A stretch of 64,000 bases of DNA from Amia ocellicauda (taxonomy: Eukaryota; Chordata; Actinopteri; Amiiformes; Amiidae): assembly GCF_036373705.1 (NCBI RefSeq), contig NC_089863.1:25641727-25705726 (forward strand). The letters are read 5' to 3'. Positions 12,970-23,259 of the stretch are shown in pieces. The position numbers and the translations under genes were made by a program. The notes beneath the pieces were generated by a model, which was given only the letters and a program-made list of their open reading frames with translations, did not search any database and had not been told where the DNA came from. How positions within the stretch are numbered: the stretch's first letter is position 1; every line of letters begins with the position of its first letter.

Positions 12970-15900
12970 GGAAATGGCCTTCCTTGCATTGTCACAGCAG
13001 TTGTCGTTAGTGGGACACAGGCCCCCGGGGGCGGGGGGGTCTGCACAATGCACAGCTCCCCCCATCCCAATAATAGCTAAGAAACCCAAGTGCCCCCTGC
13101 TGTCTATGCATCTAACTACATTGTGCATCATACATTTATTATTGCCAGCGTGTGGCCTGACACTCCAATATGTTTTTACTCGCATAACACGTTGATCCAA
13201 AAAGGAAACAGAGATGTAAGTGATGACATCTGTCCATTTTCTTGGTCTTATTTGCACTGTGGCCATCTCTTTGCACAATCCCCATCTTGCCCAGTGTAAC
13301 AGTGGTAGTGCAGTAGCAACCGGTGGACAAGTGTCAAGGTTTCTGGGCGTACTTTTTCCCAACAGGGTGGTGCTAATTCCTCATGAATTAATACATGAAT
13401 TCCACAGGATTAACATGAACATGAACATGGCGGGCACTTCCTCGGAGTTCTGATGCCCATTACACGTATAAGAGGGTTGGGGTCAGGGTTCATGCACTCA
13501 ACATCAGAGCTCAGACTAATGATGCATTAATCCTGCAGTATTCAGATTTTAATTCTGAACCTGTGTGGCATGGGACGGCACAAGGTCTTGCCTTGCCTTG
13601 CGGCCCTCACCCCAGTTCCGGAGGCCCTCCTCCTCGAACCCGAGGGTCCCGCCCTGACTGTGTCCTCTCCCATCTCTCTCCAGCCATCCTGGGCATGTAC
13701 ACGCTGATGAGCAACAAGCAGTACTACGACGCTCTGTGCAGCGGCAACATCGCCAACACGGAGGGCATCTTCAGTGAGTATCGAGAGAGCTGTCCTCACA
13801 CCCAGTGCATCTTAGGACAGATTGAAGTAGACGTTGGGGGGGTCCTCGAGTCAGACCGTGCTTCAGGTTGATTGGTGGATGGGGCAGGTGGTCTGTATGT
13901 CGTAGAGCAGCTGTTGCATTTGAACTAGTTAGATGGCAGCCAAGCATTTGAGCAGGAATGGGGTTATGAAGATGGATTCTGTTCTACTTTTTGAGGTTCC
14001 TGAGTCTTTCTCCCCCGTTTCCTTTCTGCCCTTTTTCTTTTGGGGAAATCATCACATTTCAAAGCCTGTTGTCTAGGTTTCTCATGGCCGAGAGCGAGGA
14101 AGGGAGGTGGGAGGTGGGGGGGAGATATAGACATCTCTCTGCATTCTCATCTGAATTTGGTCCCCAGGTCATAGTTTGGGCTGGCCAATCCAAGCTGGTC
14201 AAATGTAGACCGGGTTTAAGGTTTAATAAGAGGAAGGGGTGGGATTAAAAAAGCTCTAGCCTGGATTTGTGTTTGGATGCAGGTGTTGTGAAACCAGACA
14301 CCTACAAGCTTTACCCAGAGGAGCCCCCCAACCCCACCAACGTGGAGGAGACCCTCCAGAAGATCAAGAGCAACGACATGAGCCTGACCGACGTCAACCT
14401 GAACAACATCAAGGTGGGCGGAACATACTTTTTCTTTTTGAGGAATAGAAGGCGTTCACTTGGTTGAACAGTGTGGTGGCAGGGAGCTGAACGGTCCGCA
14501 AGTCTCATGCTATAGTGCCTTCAGTGCGTTCTGACCTGTAGGGTCCCCAGCAACTCGACTAGCAGGAGAGTGAAGCCAGTTTAATCCCCCTGCTGGTGCC
14601 ACAGGACCTGTACCGATGTGAGCTTAGCAGCACGGTGGAGATCTGAACCATTCTGTTCTCTGCAGGACATTCCCATCCCCACTTTGAAGGAGATCTTCCA
14701 GGCCATGAAGACCAACACTGCGGTCAAGAGCCTGAGCATTGCAGCCACTCGCAGCAATGACCCTGTGGCCATTGTAAGTTTCTCCTTCTCATTCCCCTCC
14801 TTCTTTCCTTCCTCCTTTTCTTCCCTTCCTCCCCCTCCTCCTACTTCTCCACTTTCTCCTACACCTTCACCTCCTCCTCCTGCTCCTTTCTCCTCCTTCC
14901 CCTTCTTCCCCTCCTCATCCTCCTCCTTGTTCTTCCCTTCCTCCCCCTCCTTCTTCTCCTCCTCCTCCTTCCCCATCTCCTTCCCCTCCTCCTCCTCCTT
15001 CCCCTTCTTCCCCTCCTCCTCCTTCTTCCGGTGGCACACATGCCATGGGAGTCTTCTATGACAGTTTCCCACCCGTGTCCAGCGCCCTTGTGACTCCTCT
15101 TCTCTGTGTCTTCTGTGTGTGTCCAGGCTGCGGCGGAGATGCTGAAGGAGAACAAGAGCCTGCTGAGTCTTAACGTCGAGTCCAACTTCATCACCGGAGA
15201 GGGCATGATGGCCATCGTGAAGGCCCTGCTGCAGAACGACACACTGACCGAGCTCAAGATCAACAACCAGGTGAGGAGGACCCGGCCCGGGATCGGTCAG
15301 CCCCGGTCAGTTCGACGACTGTCCCAGTCCCAGTCCTGGAAAGCCCCGCCAATGCCAACGCCCACCCAGTCGAGAAGGTTCCCCAGCAAACCATCACAAT
15401 ATTCATGTGCTGTTTATTCTGACCAGTTTAGGCTCTTGAACCCCCGCCGTCCCTGCACTTCCTTAAAGGGATACTTGGGTATTTTGGCGTTTCATCCTGA
15501 TGTCTCACTCATCCAGAGTCATACAAATCCACGACACCTTTTTAATTCTGTGTCAGTGTGAAGGAATCTGAATTAATCGCTTCCTATCTCAACACAATCG
15601 TTGGAAGTCAATGGTCACAAGACTCTGACTTTCAAAAACGGCTCATAGAGCTTTTAAACACCTGAAAGCTTGGCTGTTTGTCATTTGTAGTCTTGCAATA
15701 CTATAAACAGTAAATTAACAGTTCAGTAAATGCGTGAGAAATGAGTTTCCACACTTCCTGATTGACGCACTGCTCCCGGTTCTGCCTGCGCTCTGTGTGT
15801 AATTCGCGCACAGAGCGTATCCTTGCGCCGCCGCATCACCACTGAGGACGTGCGCCGTGCGGCCAGATAGTTCCAGAAGAAATGTTTAAACGCATTCATC

Positions 15901-17266
15901 AGAATACTTTACATTCTGTATAGACTCGCAGAGATACTTGATGTGCACGTGTGCTGCACCCAGCTTTCAGGTGTTTAAAAGCTCTATGAGCCGCTTTTGA
16001 GAGTCAGCGGTTTGCGACCGTTTGCTTCCAGCGATTGTGCTGAGATAACAAAGCGATCAATTCAGATTCCTACACACTGACACAGAATTAAAAAGGTTTC
16101 GTGGATTTGTATGACTCTGGGAGAGTGACACATCAGCGAGCGATTCCCTACCTATTTCCCTGTCTGTTAGAAATTGAGGATTTCATCTTCAGTAAAACAT
16201 TCTTGTGAACAGCCAAGACGTAGTATTGAATTTGTTAAGTCTTCAATGCTGACTCATTTCCCTTAACCAGCGGGGATGAGAGAGGCAAGTGTTCACGAGC
16301 TGTCGGCAACACCCTGAACCTCACAGAATGCTCTCCCTCCCCCTCTCCCTCTCTCCCTTGCTCTCTCCCCTCTCTCTCTCTCCTCTCCCCTCCCTGCAGA
16401 GGCAGAAGCTGGGCGATTCGGTGGAGATGGAGCTCGCCGCCATGCTGGAGAAGAACACCAACATCGTGAAGATCGGCTACCACTTCACCCAGCAGGGCCC
16501 ACGCGCCCGCGCCGCCATCGCCATCACCAAGAACAATGACGTCCGTGAGTATTGCGCCCCTGGGGGCTCGTGTGGGGTGGGGGTGGTCTTCATATCGATT
16601 AAATCTATGGGGGTGCATGGTCTATTTTCTCCTGTAACAATCTGCCATCCTATAGGAACTTCTGTTTTCTCTCCTCCGTACCTAACCATTTATTTTAGAT
16701 TGTTTTATTAATTATGATTTATTTATTTGTCCTTTTTCTGTAAAGCGTTCTGTGGCTACCCTGCAGAGGGCCCTATATTAAATATATATTGATTAATTGA
16801 TTTGAATTGGCCATTAGTAAAATACTGTTTTATTTGGTGAAGTATTTTTTATTTGAAATGTAAAACAATCAATAGAAATTTTAATACTTGTGATTAAAAT
16901 TTTAAAAGTCAATTCTTAAAATCACTTAAAATTTTTAACAAAATAAAAAACAAAATAAATGAACTTCAAATAAACATGTGCTTAAACAAAACAACAAAAC
17001 AAACGTGATTAAAGCAAAAATGCTACCAACAAAGGAGTCAAATACATTGAAAATAACTGAAAATGCATTGGCCATTAGTGCCAGGATTTCAGACTCCCCA
17101 GGCCAGCCAAACTGCCTTTCCTGCAGGTCAGCCACACACTCAAGGGTTTGAGACACACAGCTGCACAACGTGGTGCTGGAACACGTACCATTTCCTGACA
17201 CCTCCTGTTTGTTTGTTTCTGTTTTCGCTCGTCCCTGTTTCAGTCCGCAAGCACCGAGTGCGATGA
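4161..17266 (+). CDS. tmod4: Tropomodulin-4 (nine coding exons)
   Basis: Tropomodulin caps actin filament pointed ends, together with tropomyosin, at the thin-filament ends of striated muscle. Coding exons are 4161-4277, 5617-5773, 7016-7138, 13684-13773, 14283-14413, 14666-14773, 15127-15270, 16400-16544 and 17244-17266. All have AG/GT borders and compatible phases; they sum to 1038 nt, 345 residues, the length I recall for human TMOD4. The N-terminus has the first tropomyosin-binding helix ([20 protein letters not shown]). Next come the actin-binding segment ([19 protein letters not shown]) and the second tropomyosin-binding region ([20 protein letters not shown]). From about residue 165 onward is the leucine-rich-repeat cap ([37 protein letters not shown]). 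The first exon starts at an acceptor (4085), so an upstream untranslated exon is expected. I chose TMOD4 over TMOD1-3 from length, sequence similarity and neighbours (SCNM1, LYSMD1). Several transposons lie in introns 2 and 3, one palindromic element in intron 7. Confidence 0.96.
5868..6080 (+). repeat. tRNA-derived SINE with L2-like tail
   Basis: The 5' part carries a pol III B-box-like GGTTCAATCCC (about 5918-5928). The 3' part ends in CCTGGATAAGGGCGTCTGCTAA followed by an AAT microsatellite, the tail seen in many fish SINEs and shared with their partner LINEs. A second, inverted copy lies at 25756-25880. It is in TMOD4 intron 2. Confidence 0.8.
6103..6345 (+). mobile_element. Tc1/mariner transposase relic interrupted by a 5S-derived copy
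   Basis: The translation right of the 5S copy reads [13 protein letters not shown], the conserved block around the third catalytic residue of Tc1-like transposases. The left side ends in LDLNP, the same residues, because the target was duplicated on insertion. No other transposase part is left. Confidence 0.6.
6136..6255 (+). pseudogene. 5S rRNA-derived copy, probably retroposed
   Basis: About 120 nt match vertebrate 5S rRNA along the full length. The A-box (AAGCTAAGCAGG), the intermediate element and C-box region (GGATGGGAGACCGCCTGG) and the 3' end (GGTGCTGTAAGCTT) are present. I see only a few differences from the usual fish 5S sequence, including an apparent CG-to-CA change. It is a single copy, has no run of T directly downstream to end pol III transcription, and is bounded by a 14-bp direct repeat (CTTGACCTCAATCC at 6124-6137 and 6253-6266). 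That points to a retroposed copy rather than part of a 5S array. Transcription cannot be excluded, as the internal promoter looks intact. Confidence 0.85.
7139..8040. other. TMOD4 intron 3, left part: no recognised feature
   Basis: This is non-coding, mostly non-repetitive sequence. A weak inverted repeat (GTCAAGTCAAG at about 7806 and CTTGACTTGAC at about 7913) encloses about 95 bp and could be a degenerate MITE. Nothing else stands out. Confidence 0.5.
8003..8130. repeat. CA microsatellite
   Basis: An almost perfect CA dinucleotide run of about 65 bases (8066-8129) is preceded by interrupted CA repeats from 8003. Open frames across it encode only His-Thr or Cys-Val repeats and are not genes. 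Confidence 0.98.
8726..8990 (-). repeat. Inverted SINE/LINE 3'-tail fragment
   Basis: It begins with ATTATTATTTATTTATTAGCAGATGCCCTTGACTTAAG (8726 on), the reverse complement of the 'GGGCGTCTGCTAATAAATAAT' type tail. It continues into sequence related to a fish interspersed repeat (AGTGTGACAAAACGCTGTAAAGTGCTA near 8919). A similar but more decayed tail is at 19425-19600. Confidence 0.5.
9099..9967 (+). mobile_element. Tc1-like DNA transposon, copy 1 (internally deleted)
   Basis: Terminal inverted repeats of about 28 bp (ATCAGCCATAACATTATGACC and its inverse) are flanked by TA on both sides (9097-9098, 9968-9969). The transposase frame opens at 9263 (a degraded start precedes it). It shows the paired helix-turn-helix region ([20 protein letters not shown]), then the first catalytic Asp (WSDES). 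An internal deletion then removes the second Asp. The rest continues in another frame with [15 protein letters not shown] and an end at GGPTQY. The element cannot make active transposase. It lies in TMOD4 intron 3. Confidence 0.93.
10020..10560 (+). mobile_element. LINE 3' end (L2-like, 5' truncated)
   Basis: The frame 10027-10245 encodes the C-terminal end of a reverse-transcriptase polyprotein ([19 protein letters not shown], then [10 protein letters not shown] and stop), a signature of L2/CR1/Rex-type LINEs. The 3' UTR ends in CCTGGATTAGGGTGTCTGCTAA plus a TAA microsatellite, the same tail type as the SINE at 5868-6080, which suggests a LINE-SINE partnership. Confidence 0.75.
11281..12360 (+). 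mobile_element. TA-flanked non-autonomous DNA transposon (copy A)
   Basis: The ends CACTACTGGTCAAAGGTTTTAG and its imperfect inverse (...ACAATTTTTGACTGGTAGTG) are flanked by TA, as in Tc1/mariner elements. No transposase can be read in the 1080 bp. The inner block at about 11606-12060 recurs at 21241-21680, proving it is an interspersed repeat. It lies in TMOD4 intron 3. Confidence 0.8.
12926..12968. repeat. CT microsatellite
   Basis: An uninterrupted CT run of about 40 bases in TMOD4 intron 3. Confidence 0.97.
14776..15030. repeat. Polypyrimidine tract in TMOD4 intron 6
   Basis: About 250 bases are almost purely C and T on this strand, in irregular TCC, TTCC and TCTCC units. Open frames through it encode only Ser/Pro/Phe or, on the other strand, Glu/Lys/Gly runs, and are not genes. 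It occupies most of the 353-bp intron between coding exons 6 and 7. Confidence 0.95.
15464..16165. mobile_element. Palindromic MITE with TTAA at left end (copy A)
   Basis: Long inverted repeats of about 200 bp begin with AGGGATACTTGGGTATTTTGGC next to TTAA (about 15464) and return inverted at about 15960-16165 (CAGCTTTCAGGTGTTTAAAAGCTCTATGAGC, AGAATTAAAAAGG). The right terminus is degraded. TTAA target sites are used by Kolobok and piggyBac elements; the AGGG start would fit Kolobok better. No transposase is visible. It lies in TMOD4 intron 7. Confidence 0.7.
16675..16805 (+). repeat. LINE-type 3' tail remnant
   Basis: The text TGTAAAGCG-TTCTGTGGCTACC, GGGCCCTATATTAAATATATATTGATTAATTGATT resembles the 'CTGTAAAGCGCTTTG...CTATATAAAT...TTGATTGATT' tail common to fish non-LTR elements. 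It is short and decayed, in TMOD4 intron 8. Confidence 0.45.
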
Positions 17267-18095
17267 GGAGGCGCCTGGCGGGGGACTGCTGTACCCTACT
17301 CAGTGACTGATCTTGCCCACCAGCCTTCCCATAATCCCCCGCTGCCTTCCTGCTTACAAAGACGCCCGCCCACAATCTGGAGAGTCTGACCCCCCCAGCC
17401 CCCTCTCCCCCTCCAGCCATGCGCCTCATACCAGGGCACCCCTCGACTTGTGAAAAAGACTTCTTCACTTTTTTTTTTTTCGGCTAAAGATTTCGTTTTG
17501 ATGAACGGCTGCGGATTGTCTGTTTTGTTGTTGTCGTTGACTGCTGCTGTGGTTAGAGTTCGGAGCCGAATCGCATGCTCAGATCGCACCCCTGACAGGA
17601 GCCACCAAAGATCTGTTATGCAGGGCATTATGGGGCAACACAAAAAAGGGCACCTGTACAACATTCTCTACTATTGACAGTAGCATTGTGTGAAATACGA
17701 CACATTACAGGAGAAGGTATCTCCAAAGATCAGTGGCAACCACGCCGCGAGGTGAAATGAACCAATCATCTTGTTTTTTTGGTATTTAACCCCCAATATC
17801 TCTTCAAAATACCCAAATCGGTTGTGCCCAAATCCTGAAATAGAATCGAAACTCCGGGATTGGACCCTCCATGCTATTCTAACAGTTTAAAAGCACTTTG
17901 GTGTCCAGGTTGAGTCTGTATTGAGTTGAACGCAGTTTGCAGTTTATAGAGATTTTGTGTGAAGCCTTAGCCCAAAAAGAAGAAGAAAATTTTTTAAAGC
18001 AGCTTTTGCACAACTCCCCTAGGCTCCAGTGATGCAGGCACACAAAAACAGAAGGTGTACAAAAACATGTAAATATAAATAAATAAATAAAAAGT
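17267..18095 (+). other. tmod4: Probable TMOD4 3' UTR with poly(A) signals
   Basis: The stop codon is at 17264-17266. No further exon is visible downstream. The first cluster of AATAAA signals on this strand, in overlapping AAATAAATAAATAAA, lies at about 18076-18091, giving a 3' UTR of about 0.8 kb. The end point is inferred. Confidence 0.5.
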
Positions 18096-18099
18096 TTAA

Positions 18100-20250
18100 A
18101 TTCCTCATCTTGTCCGTGTCTTTGAATACATTCGGAACAGCTGCCTCCACAGCAGATCAAAGGAAACAGACAGGAACTCGGAACCGTTTCGTGTTTCCCG
18201 TCCATTGCACCTGCAAAGGGGGGCACATCTGTACACATTTTACACAGCTACGCTCACAAAATGTGCTTTGGATCCGGGGGATCTTGGCGTGGCGGCTTGC
18301 CGGCCCCTGATTGGACGGGACAGGTGGGTTCAGCTTCGCGGCTCGGTCGGGGGCTGTGGTCCTCGCCACTTCATCTGCTGCTGCTGCAGGGTTTTTGCTT
18401 GAGAACTCGTGTCAGCCGGGCAATGTGTGCGATGGGCGTCCTTCCTAGAGCCATGAAGGGGAAGCTGCCTGTATTTGTTTTGGTGCCAGGATGAAAGAGA
18501 TCTCTGGTACACTTCTTCGATATCTCTTTGGAGTCATTTTCACTGTGTCGGCGAGGCCAGGGAAGGATATTCTCTGATCTGTCCAAGAGAGAGAAAGACT
18601 GTGCATCCTGCTCTGCGTACGTTCTACGGTTTTAAAATGGATACCTTTTTCCCATCATCCTCTTTGGTACCCATTTGCTTCTCAGATGAGGTGTAATATT
18701 GCAATCTTTGAAATGTGTACCTGGGGTATCCCTATGGCCTCAGAATATTACCTTCCTAGACCACACACTCATAGCAAACCTAAAACACCTCGGCTTGGTT
18801 TTGGGAGCTTTTTTCAGCTGTTAAACATCTGACAGTTTAGTTGTAGCCTGCTGAGACCCACTGATCGCATCTGCATGAGTGTTTTTCTTCTGCCCGCTGT
18901 TGTTTTTTTCCAAGGAAATGTCCAGTGTAGCCGCCTACGTTTTTTGTTTCTTAAAGGGATACTTGGGTATTTTGGCATTTTATCCTGATGTCTCACTCAC
19001 CTAGAGTCATATGAAACCACGAAACCTTTTTAATTCTGTGTCAGTGTGTAGGAATCTGAATTGATCGCTTTGTTATCTCGGCACAATCGCTGGAAGCAGA
19101 CGGTCGCAAATCGCTCACTCTCTAAAGCAGCTCATAGAGCTTTTAAACACTTGAAAGCTGGGCTTGCGGATGGGGTTTAGCCATGGTGAACGACGATGAG
19201 GGGCGGAGCTTGTGTGCTTGTGCGTTAAAGTTTGTTTTTTGGTGCATGCATGTTTGGCCAGGCGGCACTGATTTTTGGCCAGATGAATAGCGCTGCGGCA
19301 AGCCCTGGACTTACCCTATCAATGTTTTTGTTTGCTTGTTGGGCTAGGCTCAAGAAGAAAGCTTACTTCCACACCGAGTGAGCCAGAGTGTATTATTATT
19401 GTTGTTATTATTATTATTATTATTTATTAGTAGACCCATTTATTTATTACCCAGAGCAACTTAAAGTTCACACAAGAAACCTTTTCAAAGCATTATAAAG
19501 TGCAGTAAATACAATCGGTACAAAATCAATGAGCACACATCCCAGTACGATGAACCAGTAGGTGGGAAGGTTAGGATATGGATTGTGAGTTCTAAATCGT
19601 TTCTTTAAAGTGAATGGAGGTAAGAGGTTGTGTGGGGGGGCACAAAATGGTGAAGTGAGTGTTTATGGGCGAACGTGGGCATTGGGATTTTCATTTTTTC
19701 ACACACAGGCGAATGTCTTAAGAAGTTTCCACACAGAGCTATGCGATCCCTGCCAGAGCGGTGCCGGATCGCCTCTGCACCTGGGCTATTTATACCTTCA
19801 GAGGGGTGGGGGGGGTGGCCATGAAACGTATCCCGGCGGGATTGGGTTACAAAGTGCTCAAAATACACGAGCTTTTGTGTGGGGAGGGGGGTGTCGGGTT
19901 CGGCGTCGAGGAGGGCGATTGATTTACTCCGCTGGACTGGGCAACAGCTGCTGCCCTCTCAGGATTTCTGCTGCCCACTGACATGACATCTGAATTATTT
20001 ACAACCCCATTTATCCAGATTTTATTAACCGATCCCCAATGAAACTAGAAGGACCGAATACAGAGATTCACACAGGGATCGGGATGTTCCGTGTCAGGAT
20101 TCAACCTCTAAATGATAAATGGTTGAATAATCTTCTCTTTTGCCTGCAGGGAAGTGAAGGCAGGTGCACTGAAGGGTCAGGGGTCAGAGGTCACATGTCA
20201 CATGATGGTGGTGTAGGGGTACCAGCTCAAAGGAGGGCAGAGTGACAGGT
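18100..20250. other. Intergenic between TMOD4 and SCNM1 (tail to tail)
   Basis: No gene is seen. It holds half of the TTAA-type palindromic element (18953-19165) and a decayed SINE/LINE-like tail (19425-19600). The rest is unique sequence with short G-runs. Confidence 0.6.
18953..19165. mobile_element. Palindromic MITE, half copy (copy B)
   Basis: It starts TTAAAGGGATACTTGGGTAT (18953) and follows the left arm of the element at 15464-16165 through to the motif CATAGAGCTTTTAAACACTTGAAAGC (about 19132-19157). The right arm is absent. Confidence 0.75.
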
Positions 20251-20266
20251 AGTGTAGAGAATAATC

Positions 20267-20272
20267 TTTATT
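20267..20272 (-). terminator. scnm1: Candidate SCNM1 poly(A) signal
   Basis: AATAAA on the minus strand about 490 bases after the SCNM1 stop codon. It is the nearest such hexamer downstream that I found, so the 3' UTR probably ends near 20250. Confidence 0.55.
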
Positions 20273-20519
20273 TGCAACACCCCCCCCCCCAAAACAAGAC
20301 AAAAAAAACAACTGAACCCAAGTCTGAGGTCTGATCTGAACGTCACACGTGGACAGACCAGAGACGCACGTGAGCAGAACTGTTCCTTTCCACCCGTTTT
20401 TCATCTCTCTTCATTCGAAAAAACTGGTTCTTCTCGGCCCACCACTCGTGTCAGTTCAGTGTGGGAAGCAGGATCTCGGCGGTGTGGATGGTAAACGCCA
20501 GCTGTGCTCGCTCGCTCCC

Positions 20520-20670
20520 CCCCCCTCTGTCTCCCCCTCTCTCTCCCCCCCCTCTGTCCCTCTCCCCCTACCGCCCTCTCTCTCACCCAGTCTCTCTCTC
20601 CCCTCTCTCTCTCCCTCTCCCCTCTCTGTCTCCCCCTCTCTCTCTCTCTCTCTCTCTCTCCCTCTCTCCC
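20520..20670. repeat. CT/C-rich low-complexity block in SCNM1 3' UTR
   Basis: Dense CTCTCC and CCCCTCTC units followed by a pure CT run (about 20635-20660). On the transcribed (minus) strand this is a GA-rich 3' UTR segment, about 90-240 bases after the stop codon. Confidence 0.9.
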
Positions 20671-20757
20671 TGGGCTGTAAGCAGGCTGGGTGGGTGTGGA
20701 GACAAGGCGAGGTGAGGTGGGACCCCCAGGACCCCCAGGACCCCCACTCAGGGCCTG

Positions 20758-23209
20758 TCAGGACTGGCAGAGTGCAGGCGGCTGGTCCTCGTCAGAGTCG
20801 AATTCCACATCCTCGTCCTTCACCCAGTTGCCAGCCCTATCCTGTATCCACCCCGAGCTGAGACACCGGAGAAAAGAGGTGGCGAGAGAGAGATAAGGAG
20901 GGAGGGGTGAGCACAGAGTGCAGCACTGACACCTAGTGGGGAAATATAGGCACTACAATTGCCTGGGGGGCTGAAGGAGCTCCCAATTATTTAATTAATG
21001 CCATTATTTACTCAGGTAGGCTTATCTAAAGCTTTCATATTTCATTTTTATAGCTGATACCTTACAGTGTGTTGAGACTCAAAACACTGAACCCATAGAA
21101 CATTCCGGAGTCTGGAGAGAAGGGTTCTATTAATCCAGTTAATTGATTAATTAGACCAATTAATGAGCTGAAATCTGGGCTGGAACGAAACCATGACGAA
21201 CTGTGGCCCCCCAGGACTGGAGTCTGACACCCCTGTGAACAATGTTTTATATACCCCCCTCCGCATTCTGAAATGGGGGTGGGGGGATACTTGGTCTGAG
21301 CAGGAATACAAAATCTCAGACAATATCGACAATCATGACATATTCTGGAACCAGACAGTCTACTGATCAAAACAAGACCATCCACGTGTTGGTAGAAGCA
21401 ACACACACCTGTAGAGAGCTCAACATGTCAAGATGGAAAACTCTGTTTACAGTGTACTGATACACAACGGTTTTACATCATTGGATCTGAACTTCTGTGT
21501 GTTTGATAAATAATATATATTGTTCTGAACAAAACAAGCCTATTTGCAAAGAAATCCGGTCGAAACTGAGTGATCTGTGACTGTCTGAATGAGACCCTCC
21601 CCCCCCCCCCAGAGCAGACTGCCCGTTTACCCCCCGGGCTCTGAATGACGGCGGAACACGGACACTGTGAATCGGATTTGGTTACATTTCAATACAAACT
21701 GGAAAAATGGGGGCGTCCTAAAACTTTGACCGCTAGTGTAGGTCCGAGGCGGAAGGATACCTCTTCAGCTTGAGGTAGTGCTCCATCTCTCTGTGCCTCT
21801 GTGCTGCTCCGGGCTCTGGCTCGGAAGGCTCTGTAGGCTGGGACTTCTTTTTCTCCTGTTTCCTGGCTGGGAACTGCGCTCTAGTACATTCTAGGAGGAA
21901 GGACACTTGAAAATAAACTCTGTACAATCGTATTTGATTAGGTAACAACTAGGTAAGGTTACATATTACACTCTAAAGATGGCTCTATTTACCACACACT
22001 GTACAATGGTGAACGACACATAGGTGAGAATCCGCACCTAAAGCTGCTGTGCTGTTGTGTCCAGGAAGTGATGTCACAGCCGATGCGCCCACACTGGCAG
22101 TCCTCTCCGCCCAAGCCGGGGGGTTTGGGTTCCCAGGAGCGCCCTTGCCGTCCGTCGGTAGACCATTCGTGTCTGTGTCCTCCCTGCTTCTGCAGAAAGA
22201 CGCGTCCTTTCCTTCAGTTTTAGTCCATGAAGGTTGGAGACCAGCAGGACAAAACCCATCGATAAAACAGACCGGTTTGCCGACTACGTAGACCTGCCTC
22301 GGCTTTACGTCAGACGGGGGCGTTACCTGCTCTTCCTGTGGCAGCTGTTGTAGGGGGTGGACTTCAGCAGGGCATGATGGGTAATCTTGCGAGTCTGGGC
22401 TAGCAAGGGAGCCGGTCCGGCCACCTCCTAGAGTGAGACCGACATACAGAGGAGAATAAGATGAGTGAGGCGGGGTCTAGGTAATCATAGTCTATTGTCC
22501 TAGGCACTGGTGCCCAACCTGGGAGCACCTATCCAGTAAGTACGGTCAATCGCTAATTTCAACAGACTGGGCCCAGGTGCAAGTAATTGATCAATTAAGC
22601 AATTAACTTGTTCAATTAAGGGAATTCTGGTGTGGGCTGAAAAGGGTCGTTCATTTCCTGTACTTATGGAGATGGCTTCTCTATTCATTCATTCTTATCG
22701 GACGACGGAAACAGCTCATCTTCATACAAACCTGCCACCTCATGGTCACAAGATCATTTATTTTCGGAAACTTGGGAAAACAAAATCAGTTGTCTTGACC
22801 AACTCATGAACTATCACAGAATGATTGTTTTGATCTTGAAATAAGTGTGTTTTTGACGCCAACCCCCCACGAATCGTGTTATAACGTGCCACCCCAGAGT
22901 ACAGCTGCATCCCAGGGAATACGCACGAATCGACTGAATTTGAACCATCGCAAGTGTTCGCCACGGCTTCAAGGGCCTCTAAATCCTCCTCTCGCTCCTG
23001 GGATTGAAATCACGGGGCTCCCTTGTGCAAGACAGAGGAAACGGGCACCCGTATCAATCCGGTCATCTAAAATTCACAACCGTCCAGCTATGAAACAAGT
23101 CTCCTCACCTCCCTGCCCTCCTCCTCCGCTCGTACATAGTCACGGTGACGGCGTTTCTCAATGTCATTTTTCAGGTCCCTCTTCTTACTGTAATACCACT
23201 TCATCCCTG

Positions 23210-23259
<50 letters not shown>

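Noticed and set aside
14581-15072. 163-codon Glu/Lys/Gly-rich frame on the minus strand
   Set aside because: It is the complement of the polypyrimidine tract in a TMOD4 intron, with no conserved segment or splice logic of its own.
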